From NCBI RefSeq assembly GCF_011761355.1, contig NZ_JAASRW010000007.1, positions 124,001-188,000 of the forward strand: DNA of 64,000 nucleotides, given 5' to 3'. The translations under genes were made by a program, and so were the position numbers. The notes under the pieces are model-generated. The model was not told where the DNA came from and ran no database searches. It saw only the letters and a program-made list of their open reading frames with translations. The stretch's first letter is position 1. Each line of letters opens with the position of its first letter. Positions 41,573-51,018 of this stretch are shown piece after piece. The stretch is from Paenibacillus lupini. Its GTDB lineage: Bacteria; Bacillota; Bacilli; Paenibacillales; Paenibacillaceae.

Positions 41573-42868
41573 TTATCCTTTCAATACTGCTTGCTGCAGC
41601 TCTGCAGCAATCTGCTGCAATGGTAATACCGTCTTCACGCAGCCATTCTCAATAGCACTACGTGGCATTCCGTAAACGACGCAGGTTTGTTCCGATTCGG
41701 CAATTGCCGATTCTGCCCCGCTGTCGACAAGAGCTTTCATCCCTTTTGCTCCGTCGCTGCCCATCCCTGTCATAATGACAGCATGGCGTCGTAATTCATC
41801 AAACGGAGTTAAAGATTCGAACAACACATCCACCGAAGGGCGATGACCGTTTCGAGGCGGCTTCTGAGTAAGCTGGACATAATAGCCTGCTTGGTCTTTC
41901 GCCAGTTCCATATGATGGCCGCCAGGCGCGACGTAGGCTACGCCTGCCTTCAGCCGATCTCCTTGTGCCGCTTCAATGACTTCCAGATCACTGAAGCTGT
42001 CCAGCCGCTGTGCAAGCGACTTTGTGAATTTGGGAGGCATATGCTGAACAATTAAGACCGGTGCAGCAAGCTCTGCTGGAAGAGAGCAAATCACTTCATG
42101 TAGTGCACGTGGTCCACCCGTGGAGGTCCCAATTGCAATAACATGATCGAATTGATCTGCAGCTTTTAATCTCTTCTTCGGCTGCTTCCCACTCATGCCA
42201 TTCTCTAGAGGTGCCGCTGCAGGTACAAGTGGAATTCTCTCCTCATTGGAGAGTTTCGGCAGCTTTTTCATAGCACTGGAAGCCTTCACCTCTTGCGCTG
42301 GCGAAGCCGCTTCCCGAGCTTCCGCCTGCTGTTCGGGCTGCAGCAACCTTTTCTTGCGGCTGCTCTCTTCTTCTAAAGGATTTGCCCTCTTAACCAACGG
42401 CAATCGTTCTATCTTTGCCTTTGGAAGAGCAGGCGTGTCCTCTATCCCATTAATGGAAGAATACCTTTTCATCAAAACAGCGATTCTTAGTTTTTCCAGC
42501 AACAGCTCTCCAACTCGAACGATGTCGTTAGAGAAAGCTCCCATGGGCTTACGAATAAAGTCAAATGCACCAAACTGGAGCGCCTTGATGGTCTCTCTTG
42601 TGTTCTCTTCGCTAATACCCGACAGCATGATAATTGGAGTCGGCTGTTCACTCATAATGCGCTGCAACGCATCAATTCCGTTCAGCTCAGGCATTTCAAG
42701 ATCAAGCGTTACCGCATCCGGCTTCCACCTCTTCACAGCCTCTATCGCTTCGAGTCCATTAGAAGCTGTTGCCACAATCGTAAATTGGGGGTCCTGTACG
42801 ATCAAATCGCTAAATATTTTCCTCATGAAAGGCGAATCGTCCACGATTAGCACGCGATAAGGAAGCAT
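41573..42868 (-). CDS. cheB: Chemoreceptor methylesterase/response regulator CheB
   Basis: Removes methyl groups from chemoreceptors when phosphorylated by CheA. The 431-aa protein has a receiver domain with Asp56 (TLDLEMP) and a C-terminal methylesterase with Ser249 (GTSTGG), His276 (VQHMPP) and Asp372 (GMGSDGAKG). The linker between them (about 135-240) is unusually long, charged and proline/alanine-containing, making the protein longer than typical CheB (~350 aa). It lies 27 bases after flhG and 36 before cheA. Confidence 0.96.
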   Translation of the reverse strand: MLPYRVLIVDDSPFMRKIFSDLIVQDPQFTIVATASNGLEAIEAVKRWKPDAVTLDLEMPELNGIDALQRIMSEQPTPIIMLSGISEENTRETIKALQFGAFDFIRKPMGAFSNDIVRVGELLLEKLRIAVLMKRYSSINGIEDTPALPKAKIERLPLVKRANPLEEESSRKKRLLQPEQQAEAREAASPAQEVKASSAMKKLPKLSNEERIPLVPAAAPLENGMSGKQPKKRLKAADQFDHVIAIGTSTGGPRALHEVICSLPAELAAPVLIVQHMPPKFTKSLAQRLDSFSDLEVIEAAQGDRLKAGVAYVAPGGHHMELAKDQAGYYVQLTQKPPRNGHRPSVDVLFESLTPFDELRRHAVIMTGMGSDGAKGMKALVDSGAESAIAESEQTCVVYGMPRSAIENGCVKTVLPLQQIAAELQQAVLKG

Positions 42869-42895
42869 TCTGTTCCCCCCTCTTATGTAAAATCA

Positions 42896-43768
42896 CTACC
42901 GCGATAGCTTGAACATTTTATGTATAAAACCTTTAACACCAGTTGCAGCAGCAGGCTCGGGTGAAGACATCTCCAGGTACCTGCGAGCTATCTCCTCAAT
43001 CCCTCTCGTTGCATCACTTCCCGGATAGGCAACCGTAAACGGCGTTTGTCGTTTCACAGCCTTTGTCACGTTCGGATCATCCAATATAACTCCTAATGTC
43101 GGGAGCTCTGCTTGCAGGAACTTTTTTGCTACAAGATTGATTTTGTCCGCCGTCTGAATGCCTTCTCTTCGATCTGTTGCACGATTAATGATGAGCTTGA
43201 ATGAAGCGTTAACGCCCATTGATTTGACCATCTTCACAAGAGCATAAGCATCGGTGATCGCGGTAGGCTCAGGTGTTGTAACAACAATTGTTTCCTCCGC
43301 GGCCGATATAAACTTAAGCGTCTCCTTAGATAACCCTGCCCCTGTATCAAACAAGATGAAATCATATTCGCCTTGCAGCTTGCCAATCTGCTCAGCGAAC
43401 CAATCCAGTTGTGCTGACGAGAGTTCAAGCAAATCCTGAAACCCTGAACCACCTGCGATAAAATGGACTCCCGATGGTCCCATTTGGATGATATCCCAAA
43501 TTGTTTTATCCTGTTTAAATAGATGGTAGAGATGATAGGGGGAGCTGACCCCCATCAGCACATCGATATTTGCCATGCCGATATCGGCATCAAATACGAG
43601 TACTTTTTTCCCTAGGCGTTGAAGCGTGATGGCAAAGTTCAAGCTGAAATTCGATTTACCTACTCCTCCCTTCCCGCTCGTGATGGTCACGATACGGGTT
43701 GGGCGGGCTTTATCTTGTCCCATCTTCATCTTCACCATGTTGCGCAGCGCCTCAGCCTGATCATTCAT
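42896..43768 (-). CDS. flhG: Flagellar number regulator FlhG (MinD-like ATPase)
   Basis: MinD/ParA-type ATPase (YlxH) that works with FlhF to control flagellar number and placement. The 290-aa protein has the deviant Walker A TSGKGGVGKSNF, VLVFDADIGMANIDVL and DYILFDTGAGLSKE. I chose ATG at 43768, which overlaps the end of flhF by eight bases; the frame extends to 43852 only inside flhF. The ribosome-binding site is weak, so coupling with flhF is likely. Confidence 0.95.
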   Translation of the reverse strand: MNDQAEALRNMVKMKMGQDKARPTRIVTITSGKGGVGKSNFSLNFAITLQRLGKKVLVFDADIGMANIDVLMGVSSPYHLYHLFKQDKTIWDIIQMGPSGVHFIAGGSGFQDLLELSSAQLDWFAEQIGKLQGEYDFILFDTGAGLSKETLKFISAAEETIVVTTPEPTAITDAYALVKMVKSMGVNASFKLIINRATDRREGIQTADKINLVAKKFLQAELPTLGVILDDPNVTKAVKRQTPFTVAYPGSDATRGIEEIARRYLEMSSPEPAAATGVKGFIHKMFKLSR

Positions 43769-44993
43769 CGGCAGGAGCCCCCAGCAGCGCATCGATATAA
43801 CGCTCGGCGTCAAACGGGCTAATATCATCTGGAACCGTTTGGCCGCTTGCAATAAACACCGGCTTTAATTCGTATAACAATGCCAGGTTAAAGATCGCGC
43901 CATACACCGATGTCTCATCCAGCTTGGTGAAGAGCACTTTACTTACACCATACTTCACGAAGTTGTCGGCAACAGCCATCATATCCTTCGTTTTGCCGGT
44001 CAAGCTTAGTACAAGTACGGTTTCACTTTGCTCATTGGACTGCAGCAAGCTGTTCACTTCCGATACATGGAGCTCATTGCGGAAATTCCGGCCGGCTGTA
44101 TCCATATAGATGAGCTCTCGATCCTCAAGCTGCTTGTATGCTTTCGGCAGATCCATCGGCGAGAATACAACTTCCATGGGTACGTTCAAAATGTTCGCAT
44201 AGGTTCTAAGTTGATCGACCGCTGCAATTCGATAAGTATCAGAAGTAATGAGACCAATCTGGCGGCCGAACTTGATTGATTGCCCGGCAGCAAGTTTGGC
44301 AATCGTTGTTGTCTTGCCAACTCCAGTTGGACCAACAAAATGAACGATTCTCGCAGAATGATTGATGGTGTGATTGGCTTGTGGTGCCAGCCATTCGTTC
44401 AACAGACCACGTGCTATGCTCCAAATGTCTTGTGGATTAAGCAGCTCCGGATTGCCCGCAAGTTTCTCGTTTACCGCGTCAATTAATCGATCAATAAGTT
44501 CTGCCTCAACCTCCTGCTGAACCAATCGGCTATACAGAGCTTGAATCGCTAGAGGTTTATCGACCTCTGGCCTATGCATCGAAAGCTGTTTCAAAGACAG
44601 CTTAATGTGACGAATTTCTTCAAGCAGATCATCATTGATTCGATTTAGCGGTTGAGAAACAGGTGCAGTTGGTATGGAAGGTGTAGGAGTCTGCACGACA
44701 GGAGGCTCTAAGACCGCTGTAGCTGTTGCAGCCTGTCTCTTCGACTCTTGAATCGCATGAACAACACGTTGAACATCCGCTGCAGCTTGACGCGGCTGAG
44801 AAGCAGCTGCCGGAGCAGGCGCTCCAGATTCTATCGCTGCGATGACCTCCATCTTCTTCTTCCGAAACATGCCCATAAATCCACCGATGCGAACTTCCTT
44901 TGTATTAAGGATTACGGCGTCTTTTCCAAGCTCGCTCCGAATCATCGGTAAGGCTTCAGGCAAGGCATTCACGACATAACGTTTTACTCTCAT
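43761..44993 (-). CDS. flhF: Flagellar biosynthesis GTPase FlhF
   Basis: SRP-type GTPase that positions flagella. The 410-aa protein has the N-terminal basic segment MRVKRYVVNALPEALPMI, a proline/alanine-rich linker (about 57-120), and the SRP54-like NG domain with P-loop GPTGVGKTTT at 221-230 and DTAGRNF. The ATG overlaps the flhA stop (ATGA). Confidence 0.96.
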   Translation of the reverse strand: MRVKRYVVNALPEALPMIRSELGKDAVILNTKEVRIGGFMGMFRKKKMEVIAAIESGAPAPAAASQPRQAAADVQRVVHAIQESKRQAATATAVLEPPVVQTPTPSIPTAPVSQPLNRINDDLLEEIRHIKLSLKQLSMHRPEVDKPLAIQALYSRLVQQEVEAELIDRLIDAVNEKLAGNPELLNPQDIWSIARGLLNEWLAPQANHTINHSARIVHFVGPTGVGKTTTIAKLAAGQSIKFGRQIGLITSDTYRIAAVDQLRTYANILNVPMEVVFSPMDLPKAYKQLEDRELIYMDTAGRNFRNELHVSEVNSLLQSNEQSETVLVLSLTGKTKDMMAVADNFVKYGVSKVLFTKLDETSVYGAIFNLALLYELKPVFIASGQTVPDDISPFDAERYIDALLGAPADE

Positions 44994-47023
44994 AAGTTCA
45001 CCACCCCTACGCTTTGAACCTCAATATTAGGTTCTAGCTCGCTGTATGATAATACTGGTACATCCTGCATCGTCCGTTCCACGATTTGTCTCAAATACAT
45101 ACGAATCGTTGGTGATGTCAGTACTACTGGCTGCTGGCCGGATTGAATTTGGCGTGATACCTGTTCATTCAGCTTTTGGTAGATTTGCTGAGTCGCAACC
45201 GGATCGAGAGCAATATAGCTGCCTTGATCGGTTTGTTGGACGGATTCTGCAATTTTCTTCTCGAGCGAAGGTCCAACCGTAATGACTTTCAGCATATTTC
45301 CTGTAGAAGTGAATTGCTGGGTAATTTGTCTAGACAACGCCTGGCGGGCATATTCCGTAAGAATGTCCGGGTCCTTCGTATAATGACCTTGGTCAGCCAA
45401 TGATTCGAAGATGGTAACAAGATCCCGAATAGATACTTTCTCACGAAGCAGCTTCGCCAATACTTTCTGCAAATCGCCAATTGATAGAATAGAAGGAATA
45501 AGTTCTTCGATAAGAGCTGGATAAGCATCTTTCACATTCTCTACCAAAGCTTTCGTCTCTTGGCGTCCAATCAGTTCATGAGCATGACGCTTAATTACTT
45601 CCGTTAAATGAGTCGCAACTACGGATGGTGGATCTACGACTGTATAGCCCGATATCTCCGCTCTCTCTTTCATTGCCTCATCTATCCATATAGCCGGAAG
45701 GCCAAAGGCCGGTTCTGTCGTTTCAATGCCGATTACCGACTCATCCTCAAACCCTGGACTCATAGCGAGATAATGGTTTAGGAGAAGCTCACCGCGAGCA
45801 ACGATGTTGCCTTTTATCTTAATGACGTACTCATTTGGTTTAAGCTGAATATTATCTCGAATCCGAATGACTGGAACAACGAGCCCAAGCTCTAATGCAC
45901 ATTGTCTGCGGATCATAATAATCCGGTCGAGCAAATCACCGCCCTGCTGGGTATCAGCAAGTGGGATAAGACCATAACCAAATTCGAATTCGATTGGATC
46001 GACCTGCAGTAAGCTGATGACACTTTCTGGACTGCGAACCTCTTCGATTTGCTGTTCCTCCTCCAGTAGTTCTTCTTGCTGCATTTGTTTCGCAATTGTC
46101 TTCTGCATCTTCCATGCCCCAAATATAAGCAATCCGGCAAAAGGAATAGTACGTAGAATGCCAATTGGTGTGAACACGCCGAGCAGTGTGATCGTTCCAG
46201 CTACGATATAGAGAAGCTTCGGATATTTAAGCAGCTGCTGCGTAACATCCTGTGCAAAGTTACCATCTGATGCTGCACGGGTTACGATCAAACCGGCTGC
46301 AGTTGAAATTAACAAAGCAGGAATCTGGCTAACCAGACCATCACCAATCGTCAGAATGGAGTAGGTTTGAATGGCATCTTGGAAGGAGTCTCCATGAATG
46401 GCCATCCCGATGATAAATCCGCCTACCAAGTTGATGATCAAGATAATAATAGAAGCAATAGCATCGCCTTTGACGAATTTACTTGCACCGTCCATCGAGC
46501 CATAGAAATCCGCTTCTCTTTCAATTTTCGAGCGGCGCTCGCGCGCCTGCTGTTCATTGATCAGTCCTGCGTTCAGGTCGGCATCAATACTCATTTGCTT
46601 GCCGGGCATGGCGTCGAGTGTAAATCTGGCTGCAACCTCTGCTACCCGTTCCGAACCTTTCGTAATAACGATGAACTGGACAACGACCAGGATGAGGAAG
46701 ACGACGAAGCCAATGGCGATTTCTCCACCGCCAACCCATGATCCAAACGTCTGAACGACTTCACCGGCATGCCCATGCTGTAAGATGTTACGTGTAGTGG
46801 ACACGTTAAGTGCGAGCCGGAATAAAGTCGTGACGAGCAGGATTGCCGGGAAGATCGAGAAATCAAGGGCTTCCTTCGTATTCATCGCAATCAGCAGAAT
46901 CATGAGCGCGATCGAAATGTTCAGGATGAGCAATATATCGAGAAGCAATGTAGGTATAGGGATGACCATCATGAGTACGATGCCGATAATCCCAGCTAAG
47001 ATAGCAATATCTTTTACTTTCAT
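44990..47023 (-). CDS. flhA: Flagellar export gate protein FlhA
   Basis: Largest component of the type III export gate. The 677-aa protein has about eight N-terminal membrane segments, the FHIPEP-type cytosolic loop (GERVAEVAARFTLDAMPGKQMSIDADLNAG-type region), and a cytosolic C-terminal domain that docks chaperone-substrate complexes. Normal length. The ATG follows a GGGAGA region 22 bases after flhB. Confidence 0.97.
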   Translation of the reverse strand: MKVKDIAILAGIIGIVLMMVIPIPTLLLDILLILNISIALMILLIAMNTKEALDFSIFPAILLVTTLFRLALNVSTTRNILQHGHAGEVVQTFGSWVGGGEIAIGFVVFLILVVVQFIVITKGSERVAEVAARFTLDAMPGKQMSIDADLNAGLINEQQARERRSKIEREADFYGSMDGASKFVKGDAIASIIILIINLVGGFIIGMAIHGDSFQDAIQTYSILTIGDGLVSQIPALLISTAAGLIVTRAASDGNFAQDVTQQLLKYPKLLYIVAGTITLLGVFTPIGILRTIPFAGLLIFGAWKMQKTIAKQMQQEELLEEEQQIEEVRSPESVISLLQVDPIEFEFGYGLIPLADTQQGGDLLDRIIMIRRQCALELGLVVPVIRIRDNIQLKPNEYVIKIKGNIVARGELLLNHYLAMSPGFEDESVIGIETTEPAFGLPAIWIDEAMKERAEISGYTVVDPPSVVATHLTEVIKRHAHELIGRQETKALVENVKDAYPALIEELIPSILSIGDLQKVLAKLLREKVSIRDLVTIFESLADQGHYTKDPDILTEYARQALSRQITQQFTSTGNMLKVITVGPSLEKKIAESVQQTDQGSYIALDPVATQQIYQKLNEQVSRQIQSGQQPVVLTSPTIRMYLRQIVERTMQDVPVLSYSELEPNIEVQSVGVVNL

Positions 47024-47045
47024 GATGTTGTCTTCTCCCTTTCAA

Positions 47046-48143
47046 TTATGATGATCGAACTCGGCCTTTCATTTTATAAACAGCAGCCAATACTTCCGCC
47101 ACAGCTTGGAACAAATCGGCGGGAATCGAATCCCCAATATCTGCCCGTTCATACAAGGCTCTGGCGAGCGGCTTGTTTTCCATCATAATAACGCCGTGTT
47201 CCTTAGCAACTTCACGAATGCGAAGCGCAACATGATCCATTCCTTTTGCAATAATGAGTGGTGCTTCCATCTTCGAAGCATCATATTGCAAGGCGATCGC
47301 AAAGTGAGTCGGGTTTGTAATTACAACATCTGCTTTAGGCACATCCTGCATCATCCGCTGCATCGCCATCCGGCGCTGCCGTTCACGGATCTTGCCTTTA
47401 ATGAGAGGGTCACCCTCCGACTTCTTGTATTCATCTTTAATGTCTTGCTTGGACATCCGAAGACTCTTCGCATGCTCATATTTCTGATACATAAAATCAG
47501 CGAAAGCCAGAACGACAAGTACGGCTCCTGTCTCGAGCCCAAGCTTAATGGTTAGACCTGCTGCAAATTGAAAGATTTGACCTATGGATAAGCTGGAAAG
47601 CAGCAATATCTTATCCCAATCGCTCCATATGGCCTGATAGACCAAAAATCCGATGACAAGGAGTTTAGTTAAACTCTTTAGAAATTCAACTACCGTACGC
47701 ATGGAAAAGATTTGCTTAAATCCATTAATCGGATTGAGCTTCGTAAATTTCATCTTGAGCGGTTCACCTGTAAGCAGGAATCCAAACTGCATGACATTAC
47801 CGAGTATGGCAACGATGACAACGATTGCGAATATTGGTGCTAGAAACATGAGCATATCCACTGCAATCTCATTAAACAATGGCATAACATTTTCTTCTGT
47901 TACGTCCATCATCATCCAATTCTCGAACAACTCTCGAAACAAACCCATAATTCGCGTCTTATAATAATTGCCCAAAGCAGCAAAAGTCGCGAATGTAAAA
48001 AGCAGGATCATTGAGCTTGGCAAATCATTGGATTTCGCAATCTGCCCTTTCTTTCGAGCGTCCTGCGTTTTCTTTGGCGTTGCCTTTTCCGTCTTTTCCT
48101 GACTGAACAGCTGCAAGTCTAGCTCTAGGTAGTAAGATCGCAA
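47046..48143 (-). CDS. flhB: Flagellar export switch protein FlhB
   Basis: Export-apparatus protein that switches substrate class after self-cleavage. The protein has four membrane segments and the autocleavage site NPTH in DVVITNPTHFAIAL, followed by the cytosolic C-terminal domain. I chose TTG at 48143 (365 aa) because AAGGGGGCTGCAACG precedes it and the family start (LDLQLFSQEKTEKATPKK) follows shortly; a GTG at 48185 lies inside fliR without a ribosome-binding site. Confidence 0.94.
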   Translation of the reverse strand: MRSYYLELDLQLFSQEKTEKATPKKTQDARKKGQIAKSNDLPSSMILLFTFATFAALGNYYKTRIMGLFRELFENWMMMDVTEENVMPLFNEIAVDMLMFLAPIFAIVVIVAILGNVMQFGFLLTGEPLKMKFTKLNPINGFKQIFSMRTVVEFLKSLTKLLVIGFLVYQAIWSDWDKILLLSSLSIGQIFQFAAGLTIKLGLETGAVLVVLAFADFMYQKYEHAKSLRMSKQDIKDEYKKSEGDPLIKGKIRERQRRMAMQRMMQDVPKADVVITNPTHFAIALQYDASKMEAPLIIAKGMDHVALRIREVAKEHGVIMMENKPLARALYERADIGDSIPADLFQAVAEVLAAVYKMKGRVRSS

Positions 48144-48156
48144 CGTTGCAGCCCCC

Positions 48157-48951
48157 TTATTTACTTTCGGTTTGTTGAACGACACTAAACAGCTTCTCTA
48201 AATTGTTAAACATAATATCAATCAGTCTTTCGAATATCGCAGAAACGCCTGGAAGAAGCAGAATCAGTAAACCAAGGCCAATAAGAAGCTTCAGTGGAAT
48301 CCCGATAACAAAGACATTGTATTGAGGTGCTGTCTTCGCCAGTAAACCAAGGCCTACATCGGTCAGGAACATCGCAATGACCAGCGGAGCAGCGACCTGC
48401 AAGGCAAGCAGGAAAGCATTACCAACTGCCCGGGTCAAAAACTCTGATATACTTCCATTATAAATAGCTGCGAACAGTTCATTGGACAATGGCATCCATT
48501 TGTAGCTGTCCATTAATGCCGTAAGCAGATAATGATGACCATTCACCGCTAGGAACACCATGATGAGAAGCATATACTTGAAGTTGCCTAGCAGCGGAGC
48601 CGAGACACCTGTCATCGGATCAATAACGTTCGACATTGCGAAGCCGATTTGCATATCCATAAGCGCGCCTGCCGTTTGCACAACCGTCATGAATAAGTAA
48701 ACGACGTACCCCATCATTAACCCGATCAGTACTTCACGGAATATATACAAGATATATTCGGCATCCATTGGAACCATCGTTTCTTTAAGCCCGTATGTCA
48801 TAAATACGATTAGGGATAAAAAGAAACCGAGGCCAATCTTGAATGTACTCGGGACACCTTTCATGGAAAATAATGGCGCCACGACGAAAAACGATGTCAT
48901 TCGACAAAATATAAGCAAAAAAATAGGGAAGTACTGGACGATCTGATCCAT
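48157..48951 (-). CDS. fliR: Flagellar export protein FliR
   Basis: Integral membrane part of the FliPQR export core. The 264-aa protein has about six hydrophobic segments, RMTSFFVVAPLFSMKGVPSTFKIGL near the start and the conserved TVVQTAGALMDMQIGFAMSNVIDPMTG loop. It lies 16 bases after fliQ and 13 before flhB. Confidence 0.97.
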   Translation of the reverse strand: MDQIVQYFPIFLLIFCRMTSFFVVAPLFSMKGVPSTFKIGLGFFLSLIVFMTYGLKETMVPMDAEYILYIFREVLIGLMMGYVVYLFMTVVQTAGALMDMQIGFAMSNVIDPMTGVSAPLLGNFKYMLLIMVFLAVNGHHYLLTALMDSYKWMPLSNELFAAIYNGSISEFLTRAVGNAFLLALQVAAPLVIAMFLTDVGLGLLAKTAPQYNVFVIGIPLKLLIGLGLLILLLPGVSAIFERLIDIMFNNLEKLFSVVQQTESK

Positions 48952-48967
48952 GATTTCCGTTCACAAC

Positions 48968-49237
48968 CTATCCGATGTATTTATACAAGTTGTTCAGCAG
49001 ATTGTAAGTGAAATCGACTATTACATTCAGAATCCAAGGTCCAAATATAATAAGGGATACAAAGACCGCTACGATTTTAGGCACAAAAGCTAACGTCTGC
49101 TCTTGAATTTGGGTAGTCGCTTGAAAAATACTAACGATTAATCCGACGACTAGAGCGAGAACGAGCATCGGCGCGCTGGCTTTCAATACGGTACTGATGG
49201 CTTGACTAGCCAATCCGATGATGAAATCAGCACTCAT
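48968..49237 (-). CDS. fliQ: Flagellar export protein FliQ
   Basis: Small two-span component of the FliPQR export core. The 89-aa protein has the typical LVLALVVGLIVSIFQATTQIQEQTLAFVPKI-type hairpin between two membrane segments. ATG preceded by GGGAGGAACGTTCA. It is of normal length and lies between fliP and fliR. Confidence 0.97.
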   Translation of the reverse strand: MSADFIIGLASQAISTVLKASAPMLVLALVVGLIVSIFQATTQIQEQTLAFVPKIVAVFVSLIIFGPWILNVIVDFTYNLLNNLYKYIG

Positions 49238-49260
49238 TGAACGTTCCTCCCTGTCTTTAA

Positions 49261-50016
49261 TTACGTGTTAAAACTTAATAGTAATGATTTGACGATCAGA
49301 TACCAGCCATCTACAAGTACGAATAATAGCAGTTTGAATGGTAGAGATATCATGACCGGCGGCAGCATCATCATCCCCATCGCCATTAGCGTACTAGATA
49401 CGATCATATCTATGACGAGGAATGGGATGAATATCATAAAGCCCATCTGAAAAGCCGTCTTGAGTTCACTAATTGCATAAGCTGGTACTAGAACCGTAAT
49501 TGGAATGTCTTGATAATTTGCCGGCTTGTCCGTCTTCGTATAGTTCAGAAACAGCAGCAGGTCTTTCTCCCTTGTATGCGAGACCATAAACTTCTTCATA
49601 GGATCCGCGGCTTTCTCGAATGCTACCGTCTGCGTAATCTCACCTTTTAAATAAGGCTGCAGAGCTACTTCATTCACTTGCGAGAATGTCGGAGCCATAA
49701 TGAAGAAGGTTAGGAACATGGCCAGCCCGATAAGAACTTGGTTAGGCGGCATTTGCTGCGTTCCTAGCGATGTCCGAACGAAACCAAGCACGATTACAAT
49801 TCGGGTAAAACTCGTCATGAGCACAAGTATGGCTGGTGCAATACTTAATACAGTAATAAGAAGCAGGAGCGACAATGCGCTTGTTCCCGGCTCTTCGCTT
49901 CCGTCACCAACGTTTAGACTGATGTCCGGCAGAGGATCAGCCGCAAACGCATGCGATTGCAGCAGCATAACTCCCAGCAGTACGGTGACGATCGAAATCC
50001 ACCTTTTATTTTTCAT
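49261..50016 (-). CDS. fliP: Flagellar export protein FliP
   Basis: Core export-gate protein. The protein has a signal peptide (about 1-26, ending AFA), then four membrane segments with the family motifs MTSFTRIVIVLGFVRTSLGT, PPNQVLIGLAMFLTFF and VPAYAISELKTAFQMGFMIF. I chose ATG at 50016 (251 aa), six bases after GGGG; ATGs at 50022 and 50028 are possible. It overlaps the end of fliO by 11 bases. Confidence 0.95.
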   Translation of the reverse strand: MKNKRWISIVTVLLGVMLLQSHAFAADPLPDISLNVGDGSEEPGTSALSLLLLITVLSIAPAILVLMTSFTRIVIVLGFVRTSLGTQQMPPNQVLIGLAMFLTFFIMAPTFSQVNEVALQPYLKGEITQTVAFEKAADPMKKFMVSHTREKDLLLFLNYTKTDKPANYQDIPITVLVPAYAISELKTAFQMGFMIFIPFLVIDMIVSSTLMAMGMMMLPPVMISLPFKLLLFVLVDGWYLIVKSLLLSFNT

Positions 50017-50632
50017 TGTCATCCCCATCGTGTCTGGATTCCTTCAGAAGCGACTCCAACTGTTGCTTGCGATCGGCTTGCTTGCTTAAATTTTGATTCA
50101 GCAAGCTTTGGAACGAGGACGACTGCATATTCCACTGCTCATTAGTCAGATCCTCTCCCGAGCTCGGCTCTTGCTTGCGGAACCGCTTAAGGAAGTCTGT
50201 AATGGTGTTTGTTGACCATACAGTTCCATTAGACTGCCGATCGAGTGAAGCGAGAATTGCTTGTACCTGCTCTACATCTTCAATCTTGTCGAGCAGGGTT
50301 ACGTTCTCACCAACGCCAACGACATATAGCCTGCCGGTGAGTTCAATAACCTGAAGCGAATTGTTTTGACCCAGCGCAACCCCTCCGAGCGATCGAACCG
50401 CTCGGTTAGTTCCCCATACGCGGTTACGCTGAGACAACCACTTAATAAGTAAGATAATTAAACCGATAACAATGATAAGAGAGATAATGACCCAGATGAT
50501 ACTACCGGCGTAGCTGTCAGATCCGGCCATTGGCCCCTGATCATTCTCATTACCGGCTGCCGCGGCGAAGGCGGGCTGTACAGCAACGCCAACCGCGATC
50601 ATAGAAGTTAATCTCGAAACATATGTAAGCAT
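50006..50632 (-). CDS. fliO: Flagellar biosynthesis protein FliO (FliZ)
   Basis: Assists assembly of the FliP ring. The 208-aa protein has an N-terminal hydrophobic signal-like segment (about 1-24), one membrane segment (about 44-64), and a cytosolic domain with SLGGVALGQNNSLQVIELTGRLYVVGVGENVTLLD. The hydrophilic C-terminal tail is longer than in many FliO proteins. The ATG lies three bases after the cheY stop and lacks a strong ribosome-binding site. Confidence 0.93.
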   Translation of the reverse strand: MLTYVSRLTSMIAVGVAVQPAFAAAAGNENDQGPMAGSDSYAGSIIWVIISLIIVIGLIILLIKWLSQRNRVWGTNRAVRSLGGVALGQNNSLQVIELTGRLYVVGVGENVTLLDKIEDVEQVQAILASLDRQSNGTVWSTNTITDFLKRFRKQEPSSGEDLTNEQWNMQSSSFQSLLNQNLSKQADRKQQLESLLKESRHDGDDNEK

Positions 50633-50635
50633 TTC

Positions 50636-50998
50636 TTAGCCAAGCGTTTTCTTGATCGCTTCAATAACACGATCGGCTTGGAATGGTTTTACGATAAAGT
50701 CTTTCGCGCCGGCTTGGATTGCATCGATAACCATCGCTTGTTGGCCCATAGCGGAACACATGATTACTTTTGCATTAGGGTCAAGCTTCTTCACTTCTTT
50801 GAGTGCGGAAATTCCGTCCATCTCAGGCATCGTAATATCCATTGTAATCAGGTCAGGTTTAAGTTCCTTGTACTTTTCTACCGCCTGTGCGCCGTCTTGC
50901 GCTTCTCCGACGACCTCGTAGCCATTTTTAGTTAGAATGTCTCGGATCATCATGCGCATGAATGCTGCGTCGTCTACGATTAGAATGCGGTTTGCCAT
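50636..50998 (-). CDS. cheY: Chemotaxis response regulator CheY
   Basis: Single-domain response regulator that, when phosphorylated by CheA, acts on FliM/FliY in the motor switch. The 120-aa protein has acidic Asp9/Asp10, phospho-acceptor Asp54 (ITMDITMP) and Lys104 (IVKPF). The gene sits between fliY and fliO as in B. subtilis. Confidence 0.97.
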   Translation of the reverse strand: MANRILIVDDAAFMRMMIRDILTKNGYEVVGEAQDGAQAVEKYKELKPDLITMDITMPEMDGISALKEVKKLDPNAKVIMCSAMGQQAMVIDAIQAGAKDFIVKPFQADRVIEAIKKTLG

Positions 50999-51018
50999 CT
51001 TTTTTTCCTCCTAGAGTA

